Part shown: positions 35,236 through 42,898 of the stretch, one piece after another
Position numbering within the stretch: position 1 is the stretch's first letter
Layout of the letters: the number at the start of each line of letters is the position of its first letter
Source: Gammaproteobacteria bacterium
GTDB taxonomy: Bacteria; Pseudomonadota; Gammaproteobacteria; Steroidobacterales; Steroidobacteraceae
Length of the DNA: 64,000 nucleotides
Direction of reading: 5' to 3'
Assembly: GCA_021323735.1 (NCBI GenBank)
Contig: JAJPKM010000035.1
Location: forward strand, 1 to 64,000
Notes under the pieces: model-generated
Told to the model about the DNA's origin: nothing
Databases searched by the model: none
The model's input: the letters and a program-made list of their open reading frames with translations, nothing else
Translations under genes and position numbers: made by a program

Positions 35236-37014
35236 ATGTGGAAGTCGCTTCAATTGGGCGCGGCGTGCGCTGCGCTGTTGATCGTCACGGCCTGTAATCA
35301 GTCGACCCCGCCGCCGCCGAAACCTGCAGGCCCATCGCCCGCGAGCGCTGCCTGGCTCAAGCTCACGAACGGCTTCATCGAAGGCTACATGATGGCCCAG
35401 CCGTTCTTTGCGGTGCAGGCCGGCCGCCATGAGTTTGACGGCCAGTTGCCTGATTTGAGCGCGCACGGACTGAAACGCGAGATTGCCCGGTTGCACGATC
35501 AGCGCGACCAAATCTCCGCCGTCGATCCGAATACCCTGCAGCCTCGGGAACGCTTCGATCGCGCCTACTTGCTCGCCGTACTCGACAGGGATCTGTTCTG
35601 GATCGAAAAGTCCGGGTTTCCCTTCAGCAATCCGGCCTGGTACTTGCCGCAACTCGATCCGGATGTCTACTTGAGCCGTAACTACGCGCCTCTGGAAGCG
35701 CGCATGAAGGCGTATATCAAGTACGCGCGCGGCATTCCCAAAGCGGCCACGGCCGTCAAGGAGAACCTCAAATCGCCTTTACCTAAACCCTATGTGGAAC
35801 TGGGTATCGCTCAATTTGGCGGGCTCGCCGATTTCTATGCGAAGAGCGTGTCCGCGGTGTTCGCATCGGTAGCGGACCCCGATCTACAGAAGCAGTTGAG
35901 CGATGCGGATGCCAATGCGGCGGCGGCTATGACCTCGCTGAAGGATTACTTGGTGGCCGAGCGCAAGAACGCCACGGACAAGTACGCTTTTGGAGCGGAT
36001 CTGTTCGCGCAGATGGTGAAACAGACCGAGCAGGTAGACTTGAGTTTGGAGCAGATAGAAGCGGCAGGACGCGCTGACCTTGACCGCAATACCGCCGCGC
36101 TCAAGGCGGAGTGCGATACCTACGCCCCGAAGGCGGCGCTGGCCCAGTGCGTCGCGAAAATGGCGGCCAACAAACCGAAAGGCGGTCCGGTCGAAGAAGC
36201 TCGCAACCAGCTCAAAATGCTCAAGGAGTTCATCGTTCAGAACAACGTGGCTTCCATCCCAAGCAACGATGAGGCCTTGGTGGCGGAAGCACCGCCTTAC
36301 AATCGAGCCAATGCCGCCTTCATCAATCCCTCCGGCCCCTATGAGAAGGGCGTGGTTTCCATCTACAACATTGCGCCGCCGGACCCGAAGTGGAGCAAGG
36401 CCGAACAGGCAGCCTACATTCCCGGCGAAGCGGCCTTGTTGTTCACGTCGGTGCATGAGGTTTGGCCGGGACATTTCCTGCAATTCCTGCACACCAATGC
36501 CAATCCCGACAAGCTCGAGGGGTTATGGGTGGGTTACGCCTTCGCCGAGGGGTGGGCCCATTATTGCGAAGAGATGATGGTCGAAATGGGTTTAGGCAAG
36601 GGCGATGCGGAAAAACATATCGGGCAGATCAGCGAGGCGCTGCTGCGCGATGTGCGATTGCTGTCCGCCATCGGGCTACATACGCACGGCATGACCGTCG
36701 CTCAATCCGAGAAAATGTTCCGCGAACAAGCCTTCCAAGACCCGGGCAATGCGCGCCAACAAGCAGCGCGCGGCACGTACGATCCGGCGTACCTGAACTA
36801 CACGCTGGGCAAACTGATGATCCGCAAGTTGCGGTCGGACTGGCTGGCGAAGGGTGCGGCGGCGGGTGCGAGCGCCGGTGCCGGTGCCGGTGCGGGCACA
36901 ACGGACATGGCACGTTGGCATGAATTCCATGACAAGTTCCTGTCGTACGGTGGCCCGCCGATTCCGCTGCTACGCAAGGAATTGCTGGGAGAGGGCGGCG
37001 GCAGCCTGCTGTAG
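35236..37014 (+). CDS. DUF885-family lipoprotein, putative metallopeptidase
   Basis: A 592-residue protein with a lipoprotein signal (AACAALLIVTAC; lipobox VTAC). The DUF885 core shows the metal motif HEVWPGHFLQF (His407 and His413) and the downstream EGWAHYCEEMM Glu/His segment, the expected gluzincin-like ligand pattern. AGGGGG precedes the ATG. Family members are membrane-anchored peptidases of uncertain substrate, common in TonB-rich proteobacteria. Near the C-terminus is a short Gly/Ala repeat (AAAGASAGAGAGAG), probably a flexible insertion. Confidence 0.88.
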   Translation: MWKSLQLGAACAALLIVTACNQSTPPPPKPAGPSPASAAWLKLTNGFIEGYMMAQPFFAVQAGRHEFDGQLPDLSAHGLKREIARLHDQRDQISAVDPNTLQPRERFDRAYLLAVLDRDLFWIEKSGFPFSNPAWYLPQLDPDVYLSRNYAPLEARMKAYIKYARGIPKAATAVKENLKSPLPKPYVELGIAQFGGLADFYAKSVSAVFASVADPDLQKQLSDADANAAAAMTSLKDYLVAERKNATDKYAFGADLFAQMVKQTEQVDLSLEQIEAAGRADLDRNTAALKAECDTYAPKAALAQCVAKMAANKPKGGPVEEARNQLKMLKEFIVQNNVASIPSNDEALVAEAPPYNRANAAFINPSGPYEKGVVSIYNIAPPDPKWSKAEQAAYIPGEAALLFTSVHEVWPGHFLQFLHTNANPDKLEGLWVGYAFAEGWAHYCEEMMVEMGLGKGDAEKHIGQISEALLRDVRLLSAIGLHTHGMTVAQSEKMFREQAFQDPGNARQQAARGTYDPAYLNYTLGKLMIRKLRSDWLAKGAAAGASAGAGAGAGTTDMARWHEFHDKFLSYGGPPIPLLRKELLGEGGGSLL

Positions 37015-37107
37015 CCCGAACAATTCACGAGTAACGGGGGCTCCCTCCGGACAATCCAGCCTAAGTGCCTCGTTTGAATAGCCTGCTGTAGGAGGCCGCT
37101 GTGGGAG

Positions 37108-37917
37108 TCAGGCGGAAGGTTCGCTGATGCCGACGAGAAGGCCGCTGTCCGCCCAGGTCCCCAAAAGACCGGCGGCGGCGGCGGGGATTTCATCCGGCGG
37201 AAGCCACGCGCTCAAGTCCTCGCAAATCTCGCCGAAATTGCGGCCGCGCAGGGCGGCATCGAGCGCTGCCGCCTCCACGTCGGTCATGGAACGGAAGTAG
37301 TTCTGCAGATTCTGACGCCACAGCAGCCACGCCACCGGTGCTTCGCCAAGTTCCGGCCGCGGCGGCGTCTCATCGCGGCTCATCGCCTTCCAAACGGCGG
37401 CGGTGTTCCAACTGAAGGTTAGCCGGCGCAATGAAGGGTGAAATGCGAAGGTCAGCGTGCTCCACTGTGCCGGATCCACGGCGGCCAGCGCCGTGCGGTC
37501 CAAGGCGTCCGCATCCTTGGCGTCGAACACTTCCGACAGGGTCCATTCCAGTAGGGCCACTTCCGAGAGGATGGGCGCCTCATCATACGGCGGGCAGCCC
37601 GCCATGAAAACATTCAAGTCGCGGCCGTACCAGCGAATCGAGCGAAACACCGAGGGGTGCCCCGCCACGTAGGCCTCGCCTAAGTTGAGCCAGGCCTCGT
37701 CGCCGAGCAGGCCATGAAGGACGGGGTAGGTGTCGTGCAGCGCGTCGATGAGTCGCACCTGGTAGGCATTGCGGTAAATGGCCAGGCGATCCGCGGCGGC
37801 CAGCGGTGGCGCATCCACGATGGCGGCGGTGACCGCACTGTCTTCACCCAGGAGATGGCGCTGCATGTCCTGCTGCAGCGCGCGCAGCTCGAGGGCGGGC
37901 GACGCAGCCGCAGTCAC
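37108..37917 (-). CDS. bufC: BufC-like DUF2063 DNA-binding-type partner protein
   Basis: A 269-residue protein beginning at a GTG that overlaps the stop of the MNIO gene by 4 bases. The N-terminal DUF2063 domain has LRALQQDMQRHLL, RLAIYRNAYQVRLIDALHDTYPVLHGLLG and AYVAGHPSVFRSIRWYG. The C-terminal part is a second helical/beta domain. Proteins of this type are the RiPP-recognition partners of MNIO (DUF692) enzymes in bufferin operons. It would deliver the precursor peptide to the enzyme in the cytosol. Last gene of the three-gene operon. Confidence 0.85.
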   Translation of the reverse strand: MTAAASPALELRALQQDMQRHLLGEDSAVTAAIVDAPPLAAADRLAIYRNAYQVRLIDALHDTYPVLHGLLGDEAWLNLGEAYVAGHPSVFRSIRWYGRDLNVFMAGCPPYDEAPILSEVALLEWTLSEVFDAKDADALDRTALAAVDPAQWSTLTFAFHPSLRRLTFSWNTAAVWKAMSRDETPPRPELGEAPVAWLLWRQNLQNYFRSMTDVEAAALDAALRGRNFGEICEDLSAWLPPDEIPAAAAGLLGTWADSGLLVGISEPSA

Positions 37918-38744
37918 GCGGCTTCCACGGCGTGGCGGCCGGCGATGTCGCGTGCCATGTCCAATTCCGCCACCAACTCGCCAAGTTCGGGAATGTTGTC
38001 GTCGCGTTCGATCATGGTCGGCACCTCGCCGAACAGAGCAACGGCTCGAGAATACAGATCCCATACCGGAGCCACGATGGGATGGTCGTGAGTATCGATC
38101 AAGTGGCCGCCCATGTCGCTGTGTCCGGCCAGATGAAACTGGCGCACGCGCGATGTCGGCATGGCCTGCAGGTACTGCAGGGGATCGAAACCGTGATTGA
38201 CGCTGCTGACATAGATGTTGTTGATGTCGAGCAGGATGTTGCAGTCCGCGCGTGCCGCGACCTCGCGCAAAAATTCCCACTCGCTCATTTCGTCGGCGTG
38301 AAAGCTTAAGTAGCTCGATACATTTTCCAGCAGGATCTGTCTTCCCAAGGCATCCTGCACTTGCCCTACGCGCTCGACCACGCAGTCCAAAGCCGCCTCG
38401 GTGTAGGGCAGCGGCAGCAGATCGTGCAGATTGCGTCCGTCGACTCCCGTCCAGCACAGATGATCGGAAATCCAATGCGGTTCGATGCGCGCGGCCAGCG
38501 CCCTAACCCCCGCCAAATACTCGAAGTCGATGGGATCGGTGCTGCCGATCGAGAGCGACACCCCGTGCATCACCAGGGGGAAGCGTTCGCGGATGCGTTC
38601 CAGGTAGTGCAGCGGCTTGCCGCCGGGACTCAAGTAATTTTCGGTGATGACTTCGAGCCAATCGATGGCGTGAGGCTCGCTCAAAATGGCCTCATAGTGG
38701 GGGGTTCGCAGACCGAGACCGAAGCCGGAGAGTTTATTCATCAA
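37914..38744 (-). CDS. bufB: BufB-like MNIO enzyme (DUF692), bufferin maturase
   Basis: A 276-residue protein of the multinuclear non-heme iron oxidase family. Signatures: GFGLGLRTPHYEAIL, WLEVITENYL, LVMHGVSLSIGS, ISDHLCWTG, LLENVSSYLSF, NILLDINNIYVSS and FHLAGHSDMGG. The conserved His, Asp, Asn and Glu residues of these motifs bind the iron ions in a TIM barrel. In described bufferin systems the enzyme converts Cys residues of the precursor to thiooxazoles that chelate copper. Genes before and after it match that system exactly. Confidence 0.92.
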   Translation of the reverse strand: MMNKLSGFGLGLRTPHYEAILSEPHAIDWLEVITENYLSPGGKPLHYLERIRERFPLVMHGVSLSIGSTDPIDFEYLAGVRALAARIEPHWISDHLCWTGVDGRNLHDLLPLPYTEAALDCVVERVGQVQDALGRQILLENVSSYLSFHADEMSEWEFLREVAARADCNILLDINNIYVSSVNHGFDPLQYLQAMPTSRVRQFHLAGHSDMGGHLIDTHDHPIVAPVWDLYSRAVALFGEVPTMIERDDNIPELGELVAELDMARDIAGRHAVEAA

Positions 38745-38771
38745 AGGATCAATTCATCGATGCATCAAGAT

Positions 38772-38802
38772 GAGGCCGGACCCAATGGCCCGGCCTCTTT
38801 TC
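38772..38802. terminator. Hairpin between bufA and bufB
   Basis: GAGGCCGG pairs with CCGGCCTC around a 10-base loop. The T-run lies on the plus strand, so it can terminate plus-strand transcription. On the buf transcript the hairpin lacks U-residues after it. There it more likely protects the upstream bufA message or lowers read-through into bufB. Confidence 0.65.
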
Positions 38803-38807
38803 AAGCC

Positions 38808-39065
38808 TTAGCTCTTCTTGGCTTTGGCCTGCGCGTCGTCGCAAGCTGCCTTGGTCATGGACACGAAGCCCTGGCCCTTGCAGCTGTTCATGCCCTTGCA
38901 GCTGTTCTTCGCAGATTTGCACTCGGAAGTTCCCTTGCAGGAGTTCACGCCCGTGCACTTGACCGTGGCGGCATCCGCGGCGAAGGCAGTGGTGGTGATT
39001 CCCGAGGTGAACAGCATGGCGGCAGCGGCAGCCATGGCGGCGGTCGACAGTTTATTGATCTGCAT
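38808..39065 (-). CDS. bufA: BufA2-type bufferin precursor (copper-binding RiPP)
   Basis: An 85-residue exported precursor. It has a Sec signal ending near TTTAFA (residue 29), then a mature peptide with six Cys at positions 37, 43, 49, 56, 62 and 75. The repeated pattern VNSCKG, SECK, NSCKG, MNSCKGQGFVSM matches the BufA2 class of periplasmic bufferin-type metallophores. GAGGAA lies 9 bases before the ATG. First gene of the operon with the MNIO enzyme and DUF2063 partner. Modified bufferins sequester copper in the periplasm. Confidence 0.88.
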   Translation of the reverse strand: MQINKLSTAAMAAAAAMLFTSGITTTAFAADAATVKCTGVNSCKGTSECKSAKNSCKGMNSCKGQGFVSMTKAACDDAQAKAKKS

Positions 39066-39509
39066 TTCTAGATTCCTCAGTTTATAAAAATAAAACGCAG
39101 CGGAATTGCTGCTCCTCTAAAAGACCCGGCCAACCGCGCCATTATTACGCATTTATCTAAGCTGATGCCTATTTCAATAGGACTACAGAGCCGTGCTCGG
39201 CGGCGTGTACCATCAGGCGGTAAATGACGGTTTCTTAATGTTCGTTCCGCCGCATCCAACCACTCGGTCCGGCCGAATACGCTTCTTCTTGGACGCGGTC
39301 GGCTCTAGAGTGGCCGGATCGGTAGGTCGCCTCTGGCCGCAACCGTGCCGGAACAGCAGCACCGTCCCCAATAACCTGTTGGCCGGGTCCCGCCCGGAGG
39401 ACGCCGCCAAAATACGGTGCGGCAGCACCGAGGAAAGGCTTGGCTTGGCCCCTGTTACAATGGCGCCCGTGCGATTCTCGCTGGCTCAAAGATCCAAAGT
39501 GAGGCGAGC
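39066..39509. other. Divergent intergenic region, bufA / sulfotransferase
   Basis: About 440 bases between two divergent genes. The left end is AT-rich (TTTATAAAAATAAAAC) and must hold the bufA promoter. The right end has TACAAT (39456-39461), a possible -10 box for the sulfotransferase gene, without a clear -35. Open frames in between have no ribosome site and look accidental. No operator for a copper regulator was recognised. Confidence 0.45.
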
Positions 39510-41408
39510 GTGAAGCTCGGCCGGAATGAGCTTTGCTCCTGCGGAAGCGGCAAAAAGTACAAGCGCTGCTGCGGGCAGGAACTCGCGGCCGCTCGTCTGG
39601 ATCGAAGCGCAGCGCCCCGGCAGACGGCCGGCGCCAGTGCCGGCCAGAGCGAGATTCAGAACAATCTGGGTAATGCGCATTTGGCACGAGGTCGGTTCGA
39701 CGAAGCGATGGCGTGCTATCGGCTGGCCCTCAAGATCAGTCCCGACGATGCCAGGACGCATGTCAATCTGGGCAACGTCCTCGGACACATAGGCAGGATG
39801 CAAGAGTCGATTGCCAGCAGCCGCCGGGCAATCGCGCTCGATCCTGCGCGGTGTGAAGCCCACAACAATCTTGGCCTCGCGCTCGCCGCCGTGGGGCAGG
39901 CAGAAGAGGCAGTGGCGAGCTATAGGCGGGCACTGGCGCTCAACGCCAACTACGTGGACGCACTCAATAATCTGGGCAATACGCTGCTCGATCTGGGCGA
40001 GCTTCGCGAAGCCGCCTACGTCTACGATCGAGCCGTGCGGCTCGACCCTCAGCGCGCCAGAAGTCACCGCAATTTGGGGAATGCACTGTTCCATTTGCGC
40101 TGGCTCGATGAAGCCGCGGCCAGTTACCGCCGGGCACTGGCGATCAACCCCGGCGAGCATGCGGCACACTTGGCTCTCGGCATGGTGCTGCGCCTGCAAG
40201 GACAGGCGGCCGAGGCGGAGGCCTGCTGCCGCGCTGCCTTGGCGCTCGAGCCGAATTCCGCGGAAGCACTGGCGTTTTTGGCGGACCTGTATGCGGACAA
40301 AGGCCAGTTCCGGGAAGCGCAGGAATCGTCGCAGCGGGCGATCGAGATCGATCCGGATCTTCCAAACGCCTGGGCCGGCATCGCCAGCCATCGCAAAATG
40401 ACGGATGCTGACCATGCGTGGCTCAAAGGTACTCAGGCCTTGGTTGCAAAGCGGCTGCCGCTCCGGCACACCATCAGTCTGTACTATGCGCTGGGCAAGT
40501 ACTTCGACGACACCAGGCAGTACGACGAGGCTTTCGCCAATTATAGGCAGGCCAACGAGCTGACCAAACGCTACGGATTGCGCTATGAGGCCGCGGCGCA
40601 TACCCAACGCGTGAACCGGATAATCGCCGGTTTTGACGCCGAATCGGTGCACCGCCTGCAGGCACGATCGCATTCGTCGGATCGTCCGGTATTCATCGTG
40701 GGCATGCCGCGCTCCGGCACTTCATTGACGGAGCAAATCCTCGCCTCGCATCCCGCCGTCTTCGGTGCCGGAGAGCTGACTTATTGGGGTAGGGCATTTA
40801 CCGCCTTTGAGACGGCGGGGCTGACCAGCGAGGCCGCCGCTGATCTCATCCCGGGCTTCACCGCCGCCTATCTCGACCGCTTGGCAGCGCTATCCAACGC
40901 TGCGCTCAGGGTGGTGGACAAGATGCCGGAAAACTTCCTGAACGCCGGGTTGATTCATGCGGCATTTCCACGCGCCCGAATCATCCACATGCGGCGCCAC
41001 CCGATCGATACCTGTTTGTCGATTTACTTCCAGTATCTGATGATAAATACCCACGCCTATTCGAACGACTTTACCGACTTGGCGCATTACTACGGCGAAT
41101 ACCAGCGGCTCATGGACCATTGGCGCGCCACGATTCCCGCAGAGGCGCTGCTGGAGATTCCCTATGAAGGTCTGATCGAGGATCAAGAGGGCTGGAGCCG
41201 GCGGATGGTGGAATTTGTGGGTCTCCCGTGGGATCCGCAGTGTCTCGATTTTCATAAGACCGAGCGTGTGGTTGCCACCAACAGCAACTGGCAAGTCCGG
41301 CAAAAGATCCATGCGGCATCCGCCGGACGCTTCAGAAACTACGAGAAATACGTAGAACCGCTGCAACGCCTGATGGACAATCCCAGCGTCGACGCTGGGG
41401 GCATATAA
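39510..41408 (+). CDS. SEC-C / TPR / sulfotransferase protein
   Basis: A 632-residue protein starting at GTG with GAGG upstream. Residues 8-21 (LCSCGSGKKYKRCC) are a complete SEC-C zinc motif (C9, C11, C20, C21). About eight TPR repeats follow (residues 45-320; for example NNLGNAHLARGRFDEAMACY). The C-terminal domain is a sulfotransferase with the PAPS-binding loop GMPRSGTSLTEQIL near residue 397 and MRRHPIDTCLSIYFQ. TPR-sulfotransferases modify proteins, often on tyrosine. The TPR array should bind the substrate and SEC-C may dock to the ribosome or Sec apparatus (inference). First of four tightly spaced genes. Confidence 0.88.
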   Translation: MKLGRNELCSCGSGKKYKRCCGQELAAARLDRSAAPRQTAGASAGQSEIQNNLGNAHLARGRFDEAMACYRLALKISPDDARTHVNLGNVLGHIGRMQESIASSRRAIALDPARCEAHNNLGLALAAVGQAEEAVASYRRALALNANYVDALNNLGNTLLDLGELREAAYVYDRAVRLDPQRARSHRNLGNALFHLRWLDEAAASYRRALAINPGEHAAHLALGMVLRLQGQAAEAEACCRAALALEPNSAEALAFLADLYADKGQFREAQESSQRAIEIDPDLPNAWAGIASHRKMTDADHAWLKGTQALVAKRLPLRHTISLYYALGKYFDDTRQYDEAFANYRQANELTKRYGLRYEAAAHTQRVNRIIAGFDAESVHRLQARSHSSDRPVFIVGMPRSGTSLTEQILASHPAVFGAGELTYWGRAFTAFETAGLTSEAAADLIPGFTAAYLDRLAALSNAALRVVDKMPENFLNAGLIHAAFPRARIIHMRRHPIDTCLSIYFQYLMINTHAYSNDFTDLAHYYGEYQRLMDHWRATIPAEALLEIPYEGLIEDQEGWSRRMVEFVGLPWDPQCLDFHKTERVVATNSNWQVRQKIHAASAGRFRNYEKYVEPLQRLMDNPSVDAGGI

Positions 41409-42205
41409 TGACGCATGCGGGCAAAGCAATGAGTAACACCACGAATGTAGACTTCAAACTGGAGGTGCCGCCACCGCCGCCGCCGCCCGTGGAATTGGCG
41501 CCGGAAATGCCGATCGCGGTGGCCTCGCAGGTTTACGCCAGGGTTGGACGCGTGCACATCCCCATGGTGTTTCGCCAGAATGTGGCCGACAGTATTTTCC
41601 AGAGGTTGCTCAACGCGGTGCCGTGGCGCCTGTCGTTCAACGAAGCCGGCGAGCACAGGGAAATACTCGGTGAGAACATCAAGCGTATGGGCGAAGACGC
41701 CTATCGGGAATTCCTCGAGGTGGTGGCGCGCCGCGGCCGCAGCGGTTTCCAGTACATATATCGCAGCTATCCGCTTTACGATCAATTCACCACGGCGCGC
41801 GCCGGCGGTGAGCCCTACTTGATGCAATTGATCGAATTCTTGAATTCAGGTGTGTTTCTCGCGGCGATGCGCCGGGTGACGGGAGATGATTCGATCGAGA
41901 TCGTGGACGCGAACGCAACGCTGTATGAGCCGGGGCACTTCCTGACCCGCCACGACGACGACATCGTGGGGAAAAATCGGGTGGCGGCCTATGTGTTGAA
42001 TCTAACCCCGCTGTGGTTGAGCGATTGGGGCGGGATTCTGACTTTCCACGACAAGGATGGCCATGTCTCGGAGGGCTACGTTCCCACATTCAATGCGCTG
42101 AACGTATTTCGAGTTCCGCAAATGCATGCCGTCTCGTATGTGTCGCCGCTTGCGGGTGCCGGCCGCTATAGCATCGCCGGGTGGCTGCGCCGCCGCGCCG
42201 CTTGA
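41408..42205 (+). CDS. 2OG-Fe(II) oxygenase (prolyl-hydroxylase-like)
   Basis: A 265-residue protein whose ATG overlaps the previous stop by one base. After a Pro-rich N-terminus (seven consecutive Pro) the double-stranded beta-helix contains the iron ligands H182 and D184 (TRHDDD) and H240 (QMHAVSYV). R253 (GRYSIAGW) is placed to bind 2-oxoglutarate. All four residues expected for catalysis are present. The layout matches prolyl 4-hydroxylase/Ofd-type enzymes, which hydroxylate protein side chains. Together with its neighbours it suggests post-translational tailoring. Confidence 0.85.
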   Translation: MTHAGKAMSNTTNVDFKLEVPPPPPPPVELAPEMPIAVASQVYARVGRVHIPMVFRQNVADSIFQRLLNAVPWRLSFNEAGEHREILGENIKRMGEDAYREFLEVVARRGRSGFQYIYRSYPLYDQFTTARAGGEPYLMQLIEFLNSGVFLAAMRRVTGDDSIEIVDANATLYEPGHFLTRHDDDIVGKNRVAAYVLNLTPLWLSDWGGILTFHDKDGHVSEGYVPTFNALNVFRVPQMHAVSYVSPLAGAGRYSIAGWLRRRAA

Positions 42206-42227
42206 TCCAGCCGAGCGACCCCCCCCA

Positions 42228-42884
42228 ATGGTACCCGCCAAGCTGCAGCTTCAGTCCTGGTTCGCAAGCCCCGTCGTGCTGACCCAGCATCCTGATCCGG
42301 CACGCATGAATGCTGAATTGGAAGCGCTGTTTCTGATGCGGGAGACGGATGAATTTCGCAACAAATTCGCCTCGCACATACCGCAGGCTGAACTCTTCGA
42401 AAGCGCGTTCAGCGTATTCAAATGGACTGAGCGCTGCGTGCTCGAGCTGCGGTCATTCATGCTCGACAACGTGGGCGCCGCGGTTGCGCATCTCAATGGC
42501 TACAAGCCTGAGGAAATGACCAAGCTGACGCTGGAAAATCACACCTGGTTTCACGTCATGCGCCACGGGGCTTCATTTGCGGCACACAATCATCCCAATG
42601 CCTCTTGGTCGGCCGTGTATTGCGTCCGCGCCGGGGAGCAGGTGCCCGGGCGTCCCGATAGCGGAGCACTGCGGTTTCTGGACCATCGGCCGGGATCCAA
42701 TGCCTTTCTTGACGCCGGCAATTCCAGTCTGCGCCGCGAGTTTGGCTTCGGCCACCAAGTGCTCAATCTCGTGGCGGGGCAACTGGTCATTTTCCCCGCC
42801 TATCTGGTGCATGAGGTAGCCACTTTTCTGGGCAAGGATCACCGGATTACGGTGGCCGCAAATTGTTGGTTCACCTCGAAATAG
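42228..42884 (+). CDS. Putative 2OG-Fe(II) oxygenase, TIGR02466 type
   Basis: A 218-residue protein. The ATG at 42228 is used; no strong ribosome site is present. The family-typical segment FAAHNHPNASWSAVYCVRAG (H120, H122) gives the proximal ligands, LVIFPAYLVHEV gives the distal His (H195), and HRITVAANCWF gives R206 for 2-oxoglutarate. This is the small PF13759/TIGR02466 group, whose members are almost all uncharacterised. Second of two different oxygenases in the cluster. Confidence 0.8.
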   Translation: MVPAKLQLQSWFASPVVLTQHPDPARMNAELEALFLMRETDEFRNKFASHIPQAELFESAFSVFKWTERCVLELRSFMLDNVGAAVAHLNGYKPEEMTKLTLENHTWFHVMRHGASFAAHNHPNASWSAVYCVRAGEQVPGRPDSGALRFLDHRPGSNAFLDAGNSSLRREFGFGHQVLNLVAGQLVIFPAYLVHEVATFLGKDHRITVAANCWFTSK

Positions 42885-42898
42885 CGGAACGATAAAAC

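Noticed and set aside
39193-39513. 106-codon frame upstream of the sulfotransferase
   Set aside because: No ribosome site, no domain, and it overlaps the likely promoter; considered accidental.
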